From NCBI GenBank assembly GCA_900316365.1, contig ONCO01000007.1, positions 62,001-126,000 on the forward strand: a DNA stretch of 64,000 nt, read 5' to 3'. A program made the position numbers and the translations under genes. The stretch comes from an uncultured Erysipelotrichaceae bacterium. Lineage in GTDB: Bacteria > Bacillota_I > Bacilli_A > RFN20 > CAG-826. Every line of letters starts with the position of its first letter. The first letter of the stretch is position 1. This document shows positions 43,466 to 50,757 of this stretch, piece after piece. The notes beneath the pieces are model-generated. The model was not told where the DNA came from. It did not search any database and saw only the letters and a program-made list of their open reading frames with translations.

Positions 43466-43491
43466 GAAAAAAGCCTTGGCGAACCAAGGCT
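43466..43491 (-). terminator. Terminator after tRNA-Leu(GAG)
   Basis: AGCCTTGG (43472-43479) pairs with CCAAGGCT (43484-43491), loop CGAA, followed on the minus strand by six T. Confidence 0.88.
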
Positions 43492-43501
43492 AATTTTCAA
43501 T

Positions 43502-43585
43502 TGGTGCGGGAAATGAGAGTTGAACTCACACGGGTCTCCCCATACGCCCCTCAAACGTACGCGTCTACCATTCCGCCATTCCCGC
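43502..43585 (-). tRNA. tRNA-Leu (anticodon GAG)
   Basis: An 84-base class II tRNA with encoded CCA. Acceptor GCGGGAA/TTCCCGC, anticodon stem TACGT/GCGTA with loop TTGAGGG (GAG), long variable arm, T arm TGAGAGTTGAACTCA on the plus strand. Confidence 0.92.
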
Positions 43586-43631
43586 GGCGTTTGCTATTAT
43601 ATTGAGTGATATTTCGCTCCGCAAGAGAAAT

Positions 43632-45074
43632 TTAACGAAGCTGCGGGAATACTGTGATACAGATAGCAAAATAGATGAGAAGCGACGTGATATCCATGAT
43701 CGTCGTAAGGATTGGCTGAGCCAGCAACGCAGGGTCCTTTTTGATGGCGGCCGCCCCAACGGTGAGGGAGGTGCCGACGAACTTGGAGGCAACCATGCCG
43801 ATGAATAAGGTTCCGGCGACGGTGGCGGAGATCTTCATGACTTCACCGAAGAAGATTGGGCTCCAGCATTCGCCATTCCAGATGGTCGGGATGACGTCTG
43901 GGGATAAGCCCATCGCTTCATTCTCGATCGTGTTGGCGACGATGCCGGTATATTGCTCCATCGTAAACCAGATGAAGGCGAAGGAAGCGACAATCGCGGC
44001 AACAATCATGGCCGAACGGACTTCCTTCCAAACGACTTTGAAGTAATCTTTTGGCTCGAATTCGAAGGCCGCGAGGATGGCGAGAGTGGAGATCTTATCC
44101 TGGAAGACGGAAAGGATCATCGAGGAGAAGGTGCCAAGGACCAATAAGACGATAAGCCATGGGAAGCATTTCTTAGCAGTGCTCCAGACGGTGGTGTCGA
44201 GATACGGCTCATCCGATGGGACGACCGCATTCATCTTCGCGATATCCTCGGTGGACTCCTCGGTCATGACGTCGACCGCGTCGTCGATGGTGATGATACC
44301 GACGAGCTTGTCGTCATCGTTTAAGACCGCCAAGGCGTTTAAGTCGTAACGACGGAACATCTGACCAACCTCTTCCTGGTCGGTGGAGGTGGTGACGGAG
44401 ACGACGTCCTGATTCATGATGTCGCGTAACCTTTGATCCTTCTTGGCGAAGATAAGGTCATCTAAGTCGACCGTACCGACAAAGTCGCGGTTCTTGTCTT
44501 TGACGAATAAGGTATAAATGGTTTCCGCGTCTTTGCCGCGTTTCCTGATGGTTTCGATTGCATCATCGACGTAAGTGGTGTCCTTGAACTCCAAATACTC
44601 GGTGGTCATGATGGCGCCGGCGGTCTGATCCTTATAACGGAGCAACCTATTGATGTCATCGCGCATGTCCTTGGAGGCCGCGCTTAAGACACGGGCCGCT
44701 AAGTTGGCAGGCATCTCGCCGACCGAGTCGGTGACATCGTCGACGGACTGCTCATTGATGACCTGGATAAGTTCCTTGTCGGTCATGGCCTTAACAAGGT
44801 TCTCTTGGGCGTCTTGGTCGAGTTCGGAGAAGAAACCGGCGGTGTATTTGCTCTCAACCGCGCGGAAGACCCAAATAAGGTCTTTGGAGGAGAGGTTATC
44901 GGCCGCCTCAGCGATATCGATGTCCGGGACCGTAACGAAAATCTCGCGAATGGCTTTTACGTCCTTCGCTTCTATAAGCTCTTCAAGGTCTTCTTGGGTT
45001 AGCTTATGTTCTTCCTCTTCTTCCTCTTCAGGGCCGGTTTCGATTTCGGTTTCTTTTTCGTCAAACTCTTTCAT
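43632..45074 (-). CDS. mgtE: MgtE-family magnesium transporter with a missing motif
   Basis: A 480-residue protein: an acidic N-terminal extension (EEEEEEE, about residues 15-23), the MgtE N domain (about 28-135), two CBS domains (about 140-275) that sense Mg2+, and a membrane domain from about 305. The last helix keeps KKDPALLAQPILTTIMDITSLLIYF with the pore Asp. After the first helix the sequence runs LAILAAFEFEPKDYFKV, with no counterpart of the conserved GGNxGxQ segment of about 24 residues found there in MgtE. Function may be altered. Confidence 0.88.
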   Translation of the reverse strand: MKEFDEKETEIETGPEEEEEEEHKLTQEDLEELIEAKDVKAIREIFVTVPDIDIAEAADNLSSKDLIWVFRAVESKYTAGFFSELDQDAQENLVKAMTDKELIQVINEQSVDDVTDSVGEMPANLAARVLSAASKDMRDDINRLLRYKDQTAGAIMTTEYLEFKDTTYVDDAIETIRKRGKDAETIYTLFVKDKNRDFVGTVDLDDLIFAKKDQRLRDIMNQDVVSVTTSTDQEEVGQMFRRYDLNALAVLNDDDKLVGIITIDDAVDVMTEESTEDIAKMNAVVPSDEPYLDTTVWSTAKKCFPWLIVLLVLGTFSSMILSVFQDKISTLAILAAFEFEPKDYFKVVWKEVRSAMIVAAIVASFAFIWFTMEQYTGIVANTIENEAMGLSPDVIPTIWNGECWSPIFFGEVMKISATVAGTLFIGMVASKFVGTSLTVGAAAIKKDPALLAQPILTTIMDITSLLIYFAICITVFPQLR

Positions 45075-45127
45075 GCGCCTAAGTCTAGCCTCTTCTTATC
45101 AAAGAAGATAGATAAAAAACGCAAAAG

Positions 45128-45158
45128 TTTACAACCTTCCCCTTAAGGGGGATATAAT
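45128..45158 (+). promoter_or_regulatory. Promoter of pduL with a palindrome in the spacer
   Basis: TTTACA (45128-45133), 19-base spacer, TATAAT (45153-45158). The perfect palindrome CCCCTTAAGGGG (45139-45150) fills the spacer, a position typical of operators that twist or block the promoter. The spacer is longer than ideal, which fits regulators that need to bend it. Confidence 0.55.
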
Positions 45159-45194
45159 AGCCCAGTCATTACAGGAGAAATCAATTCACACAAC

Positions 45195-45881
45195 ATGGAA
45201 AACAAAATCTTAGTCGAGACCTCCGCCCGTCACGTCCACGTCACTCAGGAGACCCTCGAAGTCCTCTTCGGTGCTGGTCATCAGCTCGAAGTCCGTAAGA
45301 TGCTTTCTCAGCCAGGCCAGTTCGCCTCCACTGATAAAGTCACCGTCATCGGCTACAACAAGAAAGATCCAAACGGCCCACGTCCAAGCGCCGCATTATC
45401 CATCCTCGGTCCAGTCCGCGACCACAACCAGGTCGAAGTCAGCTACACCGATGCCCGTAACCTCGGCTTAACCGCCCCGGTTCGCGAATCCGGCGATATC
45501 GCTGGTTCCGGCAAGTGCACCCTTAAGGGCCCAGCCGGCGAAGTCGACCTCGAAGAAGGCGTCATCATCGCCAAGCGTCATATCCACATGACCCCAGAGG
45601 ACGCCGAAGGCTTCGGCGTCAAGAATGGTGACATCGTCGCCGTCATGGTCGGTGGTGAAGGCAGAGCTACCATCTTCTGCGACACCGTCGTCCGCGTCTC
45701 TCCGAAATACGCCCTTGCGATGCACATCGACACCGATGAATGCAACGCTGCCGCCGCCTTTGGCGAAGTCTATGGCCAGCTCGTCATGTTCGAAGACCAT
45801 CATTGCCACGAAGGCGAATGCTGCTGCGGCGAGGGTGAAGGCGAAGGCGAATGCTGCTGTGGCCATCATCATCACGAATAA
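45195..45881 (+). CDS. pduL: Phosphate acyltransferase PduL with a Cys/His-rich tail
   Basis: A 228-residue zinc enzyme that swaps CoA and phosphate on acetyl or propionyl groups, feeding acetate kinase. The two barrel repeats carry SARHVHVTQE and AKRHIHMTPED, and ALAMHIDTDECNAA near the end. The core ends at about residue 200; the last 27 residues are a tail with seven Cys and eight His, including ECCCGEGEGEGECCCG and HHHH, absent from the family as I know it. No microcompartment genes or encapsulation peptide are visible, so it is probably the free metabolic type. Confidence 0.9.
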   Translation: MENKILVETSARHVHVTQETLEVLFGAGHQLEVRKMLSQPGQFASTDKVTVIGYNKKDPNGPRPSAALSILGPVRDHNQVEVSYTDARNLGLTAPVRESGDIAGSGKCTLKGPAGEVDLEEGVIIAKRHIHMTPEDAEGFGVKNGDIVAVMVGGEGRATIFCDTVVRVSPKYALAMHIDTDECNAAAAFGEVYGQLVMFEDHHCHEGECCCGEGEGEGECCCGHHHHE

Positions 45882-46141
45882 TGGCCGAGACATTCGAATA
45901 TAGACCGCAGAACGTCTGCTCCAGGCTCATCAAGATCACCATCGAAGGCGACATCGTCGCGAAGGTTGAATTCGTCGGAGGATGCAGAGGCAACACCCAA
46001 GGCGTCGCCGCGCTTATCGCCGGCATGAAGATCGATGAGGCGATCAGGAGGTTAGACGGCATTCAGTGCCGTAACGGCACCTCTTGCCCGGATCAGCTTG
46101 CGCAAGGCCTAAAGAAAATCAAAGCCGAAAAAGGCATCTAA
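45881..46141 (+). CDS. TSCPD-domain protein
   Basis: An 86-residue protein of the TSCPD family, with FEYRPQNVCSRLIKITIEGD, GGCRGNTQGVAALIAGM and the name-giving TSCPDQLAQGL. Four cysteines are positioned as in the domain attached to some ribonucleotide reductases. Function of free copies is unclear. It overlaps pduL as TAATG and has no ribosome site of its own, so translation is coupled. Confidence 0.85.
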   Translation: MAETFEYRPQNVCSRLIKITIEGDIVAKVEFVGGCRGNTQGVAALIAGMKIDEAIRRLDGIQCRNGTSCPDQLAQGLKKIKAEKGI

Positions 46142-46149
46142 AAACCATG

Positions 46150-46178
46150 AAATGGATGGGGCGACCTGTCCATTTTTT
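46150..46178 (+). terminator. Terminator of the pduL operon
   Basis: AAATGGA pairs with TCCATTT across a 12-base loop, followed by TTTCTT. Confidence 0.75.
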
Positions 46179-46200
46179 CTTGCTCTTTTTGGCTTTTATC

Positions 46201-46286
46201 GCAAAAAAGGTTTTTAAAATGCCGCAAAAAAGGTCGGCAAAATACCGCAAAAAAGGTTTTTTAAATACCGCAAAAAAGGTTTTTTC
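46201..46286. repeat. Four tandem copies of a 23-bp repeat
   Basis: Copies begin at 46201, 46224, 46247 and 46270, exactly 23 bp apart. Each starts GCAAAAAAGGT; three continue TTTTT and two then end AAATACC. The second copy has CGGC in place of TTTT. The last is cut short at about 46286. They lie between the pduL terminator and the metK promoter. Confidence 0.85.
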
Positions 46287-46326
46287 TTGAGTTTCCTTCT
46301 TAAAAGAAGGAGCGGATTCTTTTCCC

Positions 46327-46355
46327 TTGCATTGGAGAATAGGAGCGACTATGAT
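46327..46355 (+). promoter_or_regulatory. Promoter of metK
   Basis: TTGCAT (46327-46332), 17-base spacer, TATGAT (46350-46355). The riboswitch begins about 20 bases later. Confidence 0.65.
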
Positions 46356-46374
46356 TTACGCACGACCGAAAAGG

Positions 46375-46486
46375 TCGGACATCCAGAAAGGGCCGTCAAG
46401 GCGACGTTACAGGGCCCTAGCAACTCCATTGGAACCAATGGTAAGTGCTCGTTGCCAGCCCCTTCCCACCGGGGAACGATGTCCGA
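46375..46486 (+). promoter_or_regulatory. SAM-I-clan riboswitch aptamer upstream of metK
   Basis: P1 is a perfect 9-bp pair, TCGGACATC (46375-46383) with GATGTCCGA (46478-46486). P2 is AGGGCC (46389-46394) with GGCCCT (46413-46418); P3 includes CCATTGG/CCAATGG (46426-46441); P4 has CCCC/GGGG (46459-46474). Between P2 and P3 comes AGCAAC, and after P3 AAGTGCT, as in the SAM-binding core. P2 lacks the long GAGGGA internal loop of SAM-I, so it looks like the SAM-I/IV variant. A small competing hairpin CGACC/GGTCG precedes P1. Position before metK and a terminator supports an off-switch. Confidence 0.75.
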
Positions 46487-46504
46487 GGGTATGACGTCTT
46501 TATA

Positions 46505-46535
46505 GGCGCCTCCCCATGTGGGAGGTGCCTTTTCT
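46505..46535 (+). terminator. Riboswitch-controlled terminator before metK
   Basis: GGCGCCTCCC pairs with GGGAGGTGCC (one wobble), five-base loop, then TTTTCT. It lies between the aptamer and the metK ribosome site, so SAM binding should end transcription here. Confidence 0.85.
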
Positions 46536-46556
46536 GTCTCTAGAGGAGATATGTAC

Positions 46557-47729
46557 ATGAAACAAAAGGTTTTATTCACGTCTGAAGCCGTTTCCGAAGG
46601 CCATCCAGACAAAGTCTGCGACCAGATCGCCGACGCGATTCTTGACGCTTGCTTAAAGGGAGACAGCCATAGCCACGTGGCCTGCGAGGTCTTCGCGACC
46701 ACCGAATACGTTCTTATCGGCGGCGAGATCACCACGAACGCGAAAGTCGATTATGAGAAGATTGCGAGAAACGTTTTAAGGGAGATCGGCTATACCTCCA
46801 AAGAACTTGGCATCGGGGCCGACACCTGCAAGATCGATGTCCGCGTTAAGGAGCAATCCGGCGACATCGCGATGGGCGTCGATAGGGGCGACATCTTAGA
46901 ACAGGGCGCGGGCGACCAGGGCATTATGTTTGGTTATGCGACCACGGAGACCGAAGGCTATATGCCTCTTGCCATCTCCATTGCCCAGAAGCTTGTCCGT
47001 TATGCGACCCAGCTCCGTAAGGAGGGTTCCTTCAAAGGCGCCCGTCCGGATATGAAGTCCCAGGTCACCATCGACTACACCGACCCAAAGCATTACAAAA
47101 TCGACAATATCCTCATGTCCATCCAGCATGATCCGGATGTCGATTTGGATGCCTTCCGCGCCTATGTGCACGAGAACATCATGAAGAAAGTCGCCAAGAG
47201 CTTCGGCTTAAATGACGATTTCGCCTTCCTCGTGAATCCGACTGGACGTTTCGTTATCGGCGGACCAGAGGGCGATACCGGCTTAACCGGGCGCAAGCTT
47301 ATCGTCGATACCTATGGCGGCGCTTCCCGTCATGGTGGTGGAGCCTTCTCTGGCAAGGACCCATCCAAGGTTGACCGTTCCGCTTCTTATTATGCGAGAT
47401 ATATGGCCAAGAACTTAGTCGCCGCGGGAGCGGCGGATAGGCTTGAGGTCCAGCTCTCTTACGCGATCGGCGTCGCCAAACCGATGTCCATCGGCTTATC
47501 TACCTTCCATACCGCCAAGTATTCAGATGAGGTTATCTTGGAAGCCATCGCGAAGGTCTTCGACGCCAGGCCGGGCGCAATTATCTCTAACTTCGGCTTA
47601 ACCAAACCGACGTGGAGATATCAAGACGTCGCCAATTACGGCGCGTTCGGAAGGCCGGATTTAGACCTTCCGTGGGAAAGGTTAGATAAAGTAGAGGAAC
47701 TTAAGGCGTTCTTCGCTTCCTGCAAGTAA
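46557..47729 (+). CDS. metK: S-adenosylmethionine synthase
   Basis: A 390-residue enzyme making SAM from methionine and ATP. Hallmarks are FTSEAVSEGHPDKVCDQ, the hexapeptide-type GAGDQGIMFGYA, the P-loop-like GGAFSGKDPSKVDRSA and the K+-site region. Length is typical (about 385-400). ATG 46557 is 8 bases after AGAGGAG; the ATG at 46551 is too close. It is controlled by the SAM riboswitch and terminator in its leader, giving feedback on its own product. Confidence 0.97.
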   Translation: MKQKVLFTSEAVSEGHPDKVCDQIADAILDACLKGDSHSHVACEVFATTEYVLIGGEITTNAKVDYEKIARNVLREIGYTSKELGIGADTCKIDVRVKEQSGDIAMGVDRGDILEQGAGDQGIMFGYATTETEGYMPLAISIAQKLVRYATQLRKEGSFKGARPDMKSQVTIDYTDPKHYKIDNILMSIQHDPDVDLDAFRAYVHENIMKKVAKSFGLNDDFAFLVNPTGRFVIGGPEGDTGLTGRKLIVDTYGGASRHGGGAFSGKDPSKVDRSASYYARYMAKNLVAAGAADRLEVQLSYAIGVAKPMSIGLSTFHTAKYSDEVILEAIAKVFDARPGAIISNFGLTKPTWRYQDVANYGAFGRPDLDLPWERLDKVEELKAFFASCK

Positions 47730-47743
47730 TTATTGAGATTAAG

Positions 47744-47765
47744 GCCCGGCAACTGCCGGGCTTTT
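47744..47765 (+). terminator. Terminator after metK
   Basis: Perfect GCCCGGC/GCCGGGC stem with a four-base loop, then TTTT. Confidence 0.85.
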
Positions 47766-47774
47766 AAAATCGCA

Positions 47775-47805
47775 AAAAGTGTGTGCCCACACAAAAAAAG
47801 CGATT
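47775..47805. repeat. 31-bp direct repeat, copy 1
   Basis: Begins AAAAGTGTGTGCCCACAC and ends AAAGCGATT; the core GTGTG-n3-CCACAC is nearly palindromic. It is identical to the copy at 47848-47878. Confidence 0.85.
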
Positions 47806-47847
47806 TGAGATGCACAAAAAGGCGCATTATGATAGAAACTAATCGAC

Positions 47848-47878
47848 AAAAGTGTGTGCCCACACAAAAAAAGCGATT
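47848..47878. repeat. 31-bp direct repeat, copy 2
   Basis: Exact copy of 47775-47805, 73 bp downstream (seven helical turns). Between them lies TTATGATAG, a possible -10 box. Confidence 0.85.
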
Positions 47879-48052
47879 ATGACCCGATAGGCCGGTCGCG
47901 GCCTCGGAACTTGTTTTTCGTGGGTCTTAGCCAGGATTAAAGTTGGATTTCCTTCCTAAACGAGACTAAAAAAGGCAATAAAAAATGCCCTTCTGGGCCT
48001 AGATGTTTCTCACACCTATTATTCTTACCATGAAACCGCTTACGGTCAAGAC
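47879..48052. other. Region without a gene between metK and hpf
   Basis: No convincing coding frame. A hairpin GGCA/TGCC flanked by A-rich sequence (about 47970-47990) could end a minus-strand transcript, since six T follow in that direction. A small RNA is possible but not shown. Confidence 0.3.
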
Positions 48053-48080
48053 TTTATCTTTACTTTTTCTTGGCTACAAT
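48053..48080 (+). promoter_or_regulatory. Promoter of hpf
   Basis: TTTATC (48053-48058), 16-base spacer, TACAAT (48075-48080), with the ribosome site AAAGGAGG before the ATG. Confidence 0.5.
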
Positions 48081-48118
48081 AAAGGTATAACATCAGTCCT
48101 GAAAGGAGGACGCAGCCG

Positions 48119-48670
48119 ATGAAATACCAGATAATTGGCAAGAACATCGAGGTCACGGATGCAATCAAAGCCGTGTTGGAGGAGAAACTCTCCCGCATGG
48201 ATAAGTACTTCGTGATTGACGATAGTGTTCTTTGCCGCGCCGTTGTGCGAGCCTACAAGGTAGGCGCAAAAGTGGAGGTCACCATCTTCACTAAGCAGAT
48301 GGATTTCCGCGCAGAAGTTAGAGATAACGATCTCTATGCCGCAGTTGATTTCGCCATCGATAAACTCGAGGGTCAGATGAGGAAACTCAAGACCCGTATG
48401 GATAGAAGCAAGGCCGCTATGGGCCTTGGCCGTTCGGTCGTGTTCGAAAATCTCGAGGAGCAGCTTGAGGAGGAGGAAGACGAAGAAGTCGTCAGAACCA
48501 AATCCATCTACCTCGAACCGATGACTCTCGATGAAGCCATCACCCGCATGGAAGCCTTAGGACATACCTTCTTCATGTACCTCGATAGCGAGGATGATCA
48601 GGTCTCCGTCGCCTATAAGCGTCTTGAAGGCGGTTATGGCGTCATCCAGGCCGAAAACAAACTTAAATAA
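48119..48670 (+). CDS. hpf: Ribosome hibernation promoting factor, long form
   Basis: A 183-residue protein that joins 70S ribosomes into inactive 100S dimers. The N-terminal RaiA domain (about 1-105) binds the 30S decoding region; the C-terminal domain (about 125-183: SIYLEPMTLDEAITRMEALG, YKRLEGGYGVIQ) mediates dimerisation, as in Firmicutes long HPF. A charged linker (EEQLEEEEDEE) joins them. AAAGGAGG precedes the ATG and a terminator follows. Confidence 0.95.
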   Translation: MKYQIIGKNIEVTDAIKAVLEEKLSRMDKYFVIDDSVLCRAVVRAYKVGAKVEVTIFTKQMDFRAEVRDNDLYAAVDFAIDKLEGQMRKLKTRMDRSKAAMGLGRSVVFENLEEQLEEEEDEEVVRTKSIYLEPMTLDEAITRMEALGHTFFMYLDSEDDQVSVAYKRLEGGYGVIQAENKLK

Positions 48671-48688
48671 GTACTAACTTAATCAAGG

Positions 48689-48714
48689 GGGCTGCCATTA
48701 GGCGGCCCTTTTTC
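48689..48714 (+). terminator. Terminator after hpf
   Basis: GGGCTGCC pairs with GGCGGCCC (one wobble), loop ATTA, then TTTTT. Confidence 0.85.
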
Positions 48715-48742
48715 ATTGCCTTAAACCTGAGCCTCACGTATT

Positions 48743-48809
48743 AAAAAAGCATCGAATTTATCTATAAATGGATAAAAATAGGTGCATTTCCGAGATGTAT
48801 TGCTTTTTT
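48743..48809. repeat. Imperfect inverted-repeat element before the HAD gene
   Basis: AAAAAAGCA (48743-48751) and TGCTTTTTT (48801-48809) are exact inverted ends of a 67-bp element, with an inner hairpin TTTATC/GATAAA (48757-48776). The left arm and the words GCAT.GAAT and AAAATAGGTGC also occur near 38844-38872 in part. Confidence 0.5.
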
Positions 48810-48861
48810 GTTTGTAACAAAAGTCATACAATAGGCACCTACAAAAGGGAAACAAACGAGC

Positions 48862-49740
48862 ATGGCCGAGATTAAGGACACTTTAATAGCCACCGACCTT
48901 GACGGTACTTATCTTTATCCGAAACACCGCTTCAGGCTGTTGGATAAAAGCTATACCATCTTTTCCAAGCGCTTCATCGCCGACGGGGGACATCTTCTTT
49001 TCGTCACCTCGAGGAATAAGCATCTCTACAAGAAGCTGAATAAGAAGCTCGGCGGCGGGGTCGATATGATCGGCTGCAATGGCTCGCTCGTATTCTCTAA
49101 TGGCGAGCTCATCAAAGAAGAGCATTTCGAATCCGAGAAGCTCGTCTCCCTTATGGAGGAGATCGAAAGGGACTACAAGCCGATGCTTTGCATGGCCTGC
49201 AGCGAGAAGCATAACCTCGTCGTCCCCCAGAAGAAGGAATCAATCATCTTCAAGTGCTACCTCTATAGCCAGTTCCGTTTAGGCGATAGATTTGTCTGCA
49301 ATACCAAGAGATACAATTGGGTCTTGGCCAACGATAATGTCTACAAAATGATGGTCTTCATCGGCTGGGGCAAAAAAGGCAAAGCCAAAGCGGAAAGAGT
49401 CACCGAGGAACTTAAGGCCAAATACCCTGATTATGAGTGGTGCTGGTCCAATGAAATCATCGAAATCACCCCTAAGGGGTGCACTAAGTCCTCTGGCTTA
49501 TCGTTTTATCTTGATTACAACCATATTAGCCACGATAATGTTTTAGTTGTCGGCGATTCCGGCAACGATATCTCAATGTTCGCTGAATTCCAGGAACGCA
49601 GCTACTGTATGGCCCATGGCCCAGCTTCGGTTAGGGCAAAAGCCAAATACACGATCAAGCGTTTCGATGAATTAGAAAAAGTGCTATACCCATCGGCGGA
49701 TAGCAAAAGCAGCCGAAGAAAGAAGAAAAAGAAACTATGA
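48862..49740 (+). CDS. Cof-type HAD phosphatase
   Basis: A 292-residue haloacid-dehalogenase-fold phosphatase. Motif I is IATDLDGTYL, motif II is FVTSRN, motif III includes the Lys of KGCTKSSGL, and motif IV is VVGDSGNDISMF. The cap lies at about residues 85-190 (type IIB). A basic tail SSRRKKKKKL ends the protein. Relatives act on sugar phosphates or FMN. Its stop overlaps the next ATG (ATGA), so it is coupled to an unknown gene. Confidence 0.92.
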   Translation: MAEIKDTLIATDLDGTYLYPKHRFRLLDKSYTIFSKRFIADGGHLLFVTSRNKHLYKKLNKKLGGGVDMIGCNGSLVFSNGELIKEEHFESEKLVSLMEEIERDYKPMLCMACSEKHNLVVPQKKESIIFKCYLYSQFRLGDRFVCNTKRYNWVLANDNVYKMMVFIGWGKKGKAKAERVTEELKAKYPDYEWCWSNEIIEITPKGCTKSSGLSFYLDYNHISHDNVLVVGDSGNDISMFAEFQERSYCMAHGPASVRAKAKYTIKRFDELEKVLYPSADSKSSRRKKKKKL

Positions 49741-50705
49741 ACAAAACCAGCGAAGTTTTGGCCACCCTCATCCACTATAACGTGGCTGTCAGGGACACCT
49801 TGGAGTACTGCCTTAAGAAGGACGCCTATGATGCGAACCTCTTCAAGGAAAAGAAACGCTCCGTCCTCATTGAAGTCAATGAGCACACCCCATTAAAGGA
49901 CATCATCGATCATTCCGGCGAGAATGGCGCGAACCTCGAAAAGCAGATCCGCGAGTTCTACGACGAAGTCTATGGCGATTCCAGCACCATCCTCAAATTA
50001 GCGGATGATGGTTTACGTGTTGACCACGCTCAGCACCTCAAGATGTATAAGTACATCCTCCCAATCCACGAAGCCGTCGCTTCCATGGTCGCGGGCATCA
50101 TCAATGACGCTCACACCAAGTCCATCGACGTTGCTGATATGGAAGCCCTCTATAAGGCCGACGAGAGAATGTATCGTGGCGTCGTCACCCTTTGCCTTAC
50201 CAACGACCTCGTTCTCTTATTCAACGACTTCAACAAGGCGATGCAGGATAACGGTGGCAAACCAAGCGCCGCGTCCAACTTCATCGGACAGGACATCCAG
50301 ACCGTCATCAACCATCTCAATTTCGTTAAGGCCAATGGCCACGTCACCCAGCTTGACTATAAGGAAGGCGTCGAAGACAAGGTCAATGCCTTCATGGAAA
50401 ATGTCACCGGCCGTCGTGATCTCAAACAGGGCGAACGCTTCCCAGATGCGATCCGCGCCGTCCAGAACTCCATCGGCGACTATGTCCGTGTCACCGAAGA
50501 AGCTTTCCGCACCCTTTACGTCCCAGCCATGCAGGCTTTAGTTGCCCAGGCTCAGGCCGACGCGAAGAATGCCGAAGCCCAGCCAGAAGCCCCAAAAGCT
50601 GAAGCTCCAAAGGCTGAAGAAGCCCCAAAGGCCGCTGAAGGCGGTGTCGATGCTCCACTCACCATGGGCGAAATCGACCCAAAGACCGGCTTACCAAAAG
50701 CCTAA
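49737..50705 (+). CDS. Helical protein of unknown function with a Pro/Ala/Lys tail
   Basis: A 322-residue protein I do not recognise. Residues 1-270 are predicted helical (YKYILPIHEAVASMVAGI, VTLCLTNDLVLLFNDFNKAM); the end is a low-complexity linker (PEAPKAEAPKAEEAPKAAE) followed by a short conserved-looking GEIDPKTGLPKA. No membrane helix or enzyme motif is visible. Translation is coupled to the HAD gene. It has strongly biased core codon use, so it is probably well expressed. Confidence 0.75.
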   Translation: MNKTSEVLATLIHYNVAVRDTLEYCLKKDAYDANLFKEKKRSVLIEVNEHTPLKDIIDHSGENGANLEKQIREFYDEVYGDSSTILKLADDGLRVDHAQHLKMYKYILPIHEAVASMVAGIINDAHTKSIDVADMEALYKADERMYRGVVTLCLTNDLVLLFNDFNKAMQDNGGKPSAASNFIGQDIQTVINHLNFVKANGHVTQLDYKEGVEDKVNAFMENVTGRRDLKQGERFPDAIRAVQNSIGDYVRVTEEAFRTLYVPAMQALVAQAQADAKNAEAQPEAPKAEAPKAEEAPKAAEGGVDAPLTMGEIDPKTGLPKA

Positions 50706-50757
50706 TTCATCATTAATAAAGTAGTTTGTCGTTTTATCCGTTTTTAGGAGTGCACGT

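Noticed and set aside
43428-43554. Upstream extension of the MqsR-like protein
   Set aside because: The extra residues would run through the tRNA-Leu gene and its terminator.
46201-46286. Possible CRISPR array
   Set aside because: Units are contiguous with no unique spacers and no cas genes are near.
47775-47878. Possible two-unit CRISPR
   Set aside because: Only two copies, the spacer is 42 bp and no cas genes are present; a regulatory repeat is more likely.
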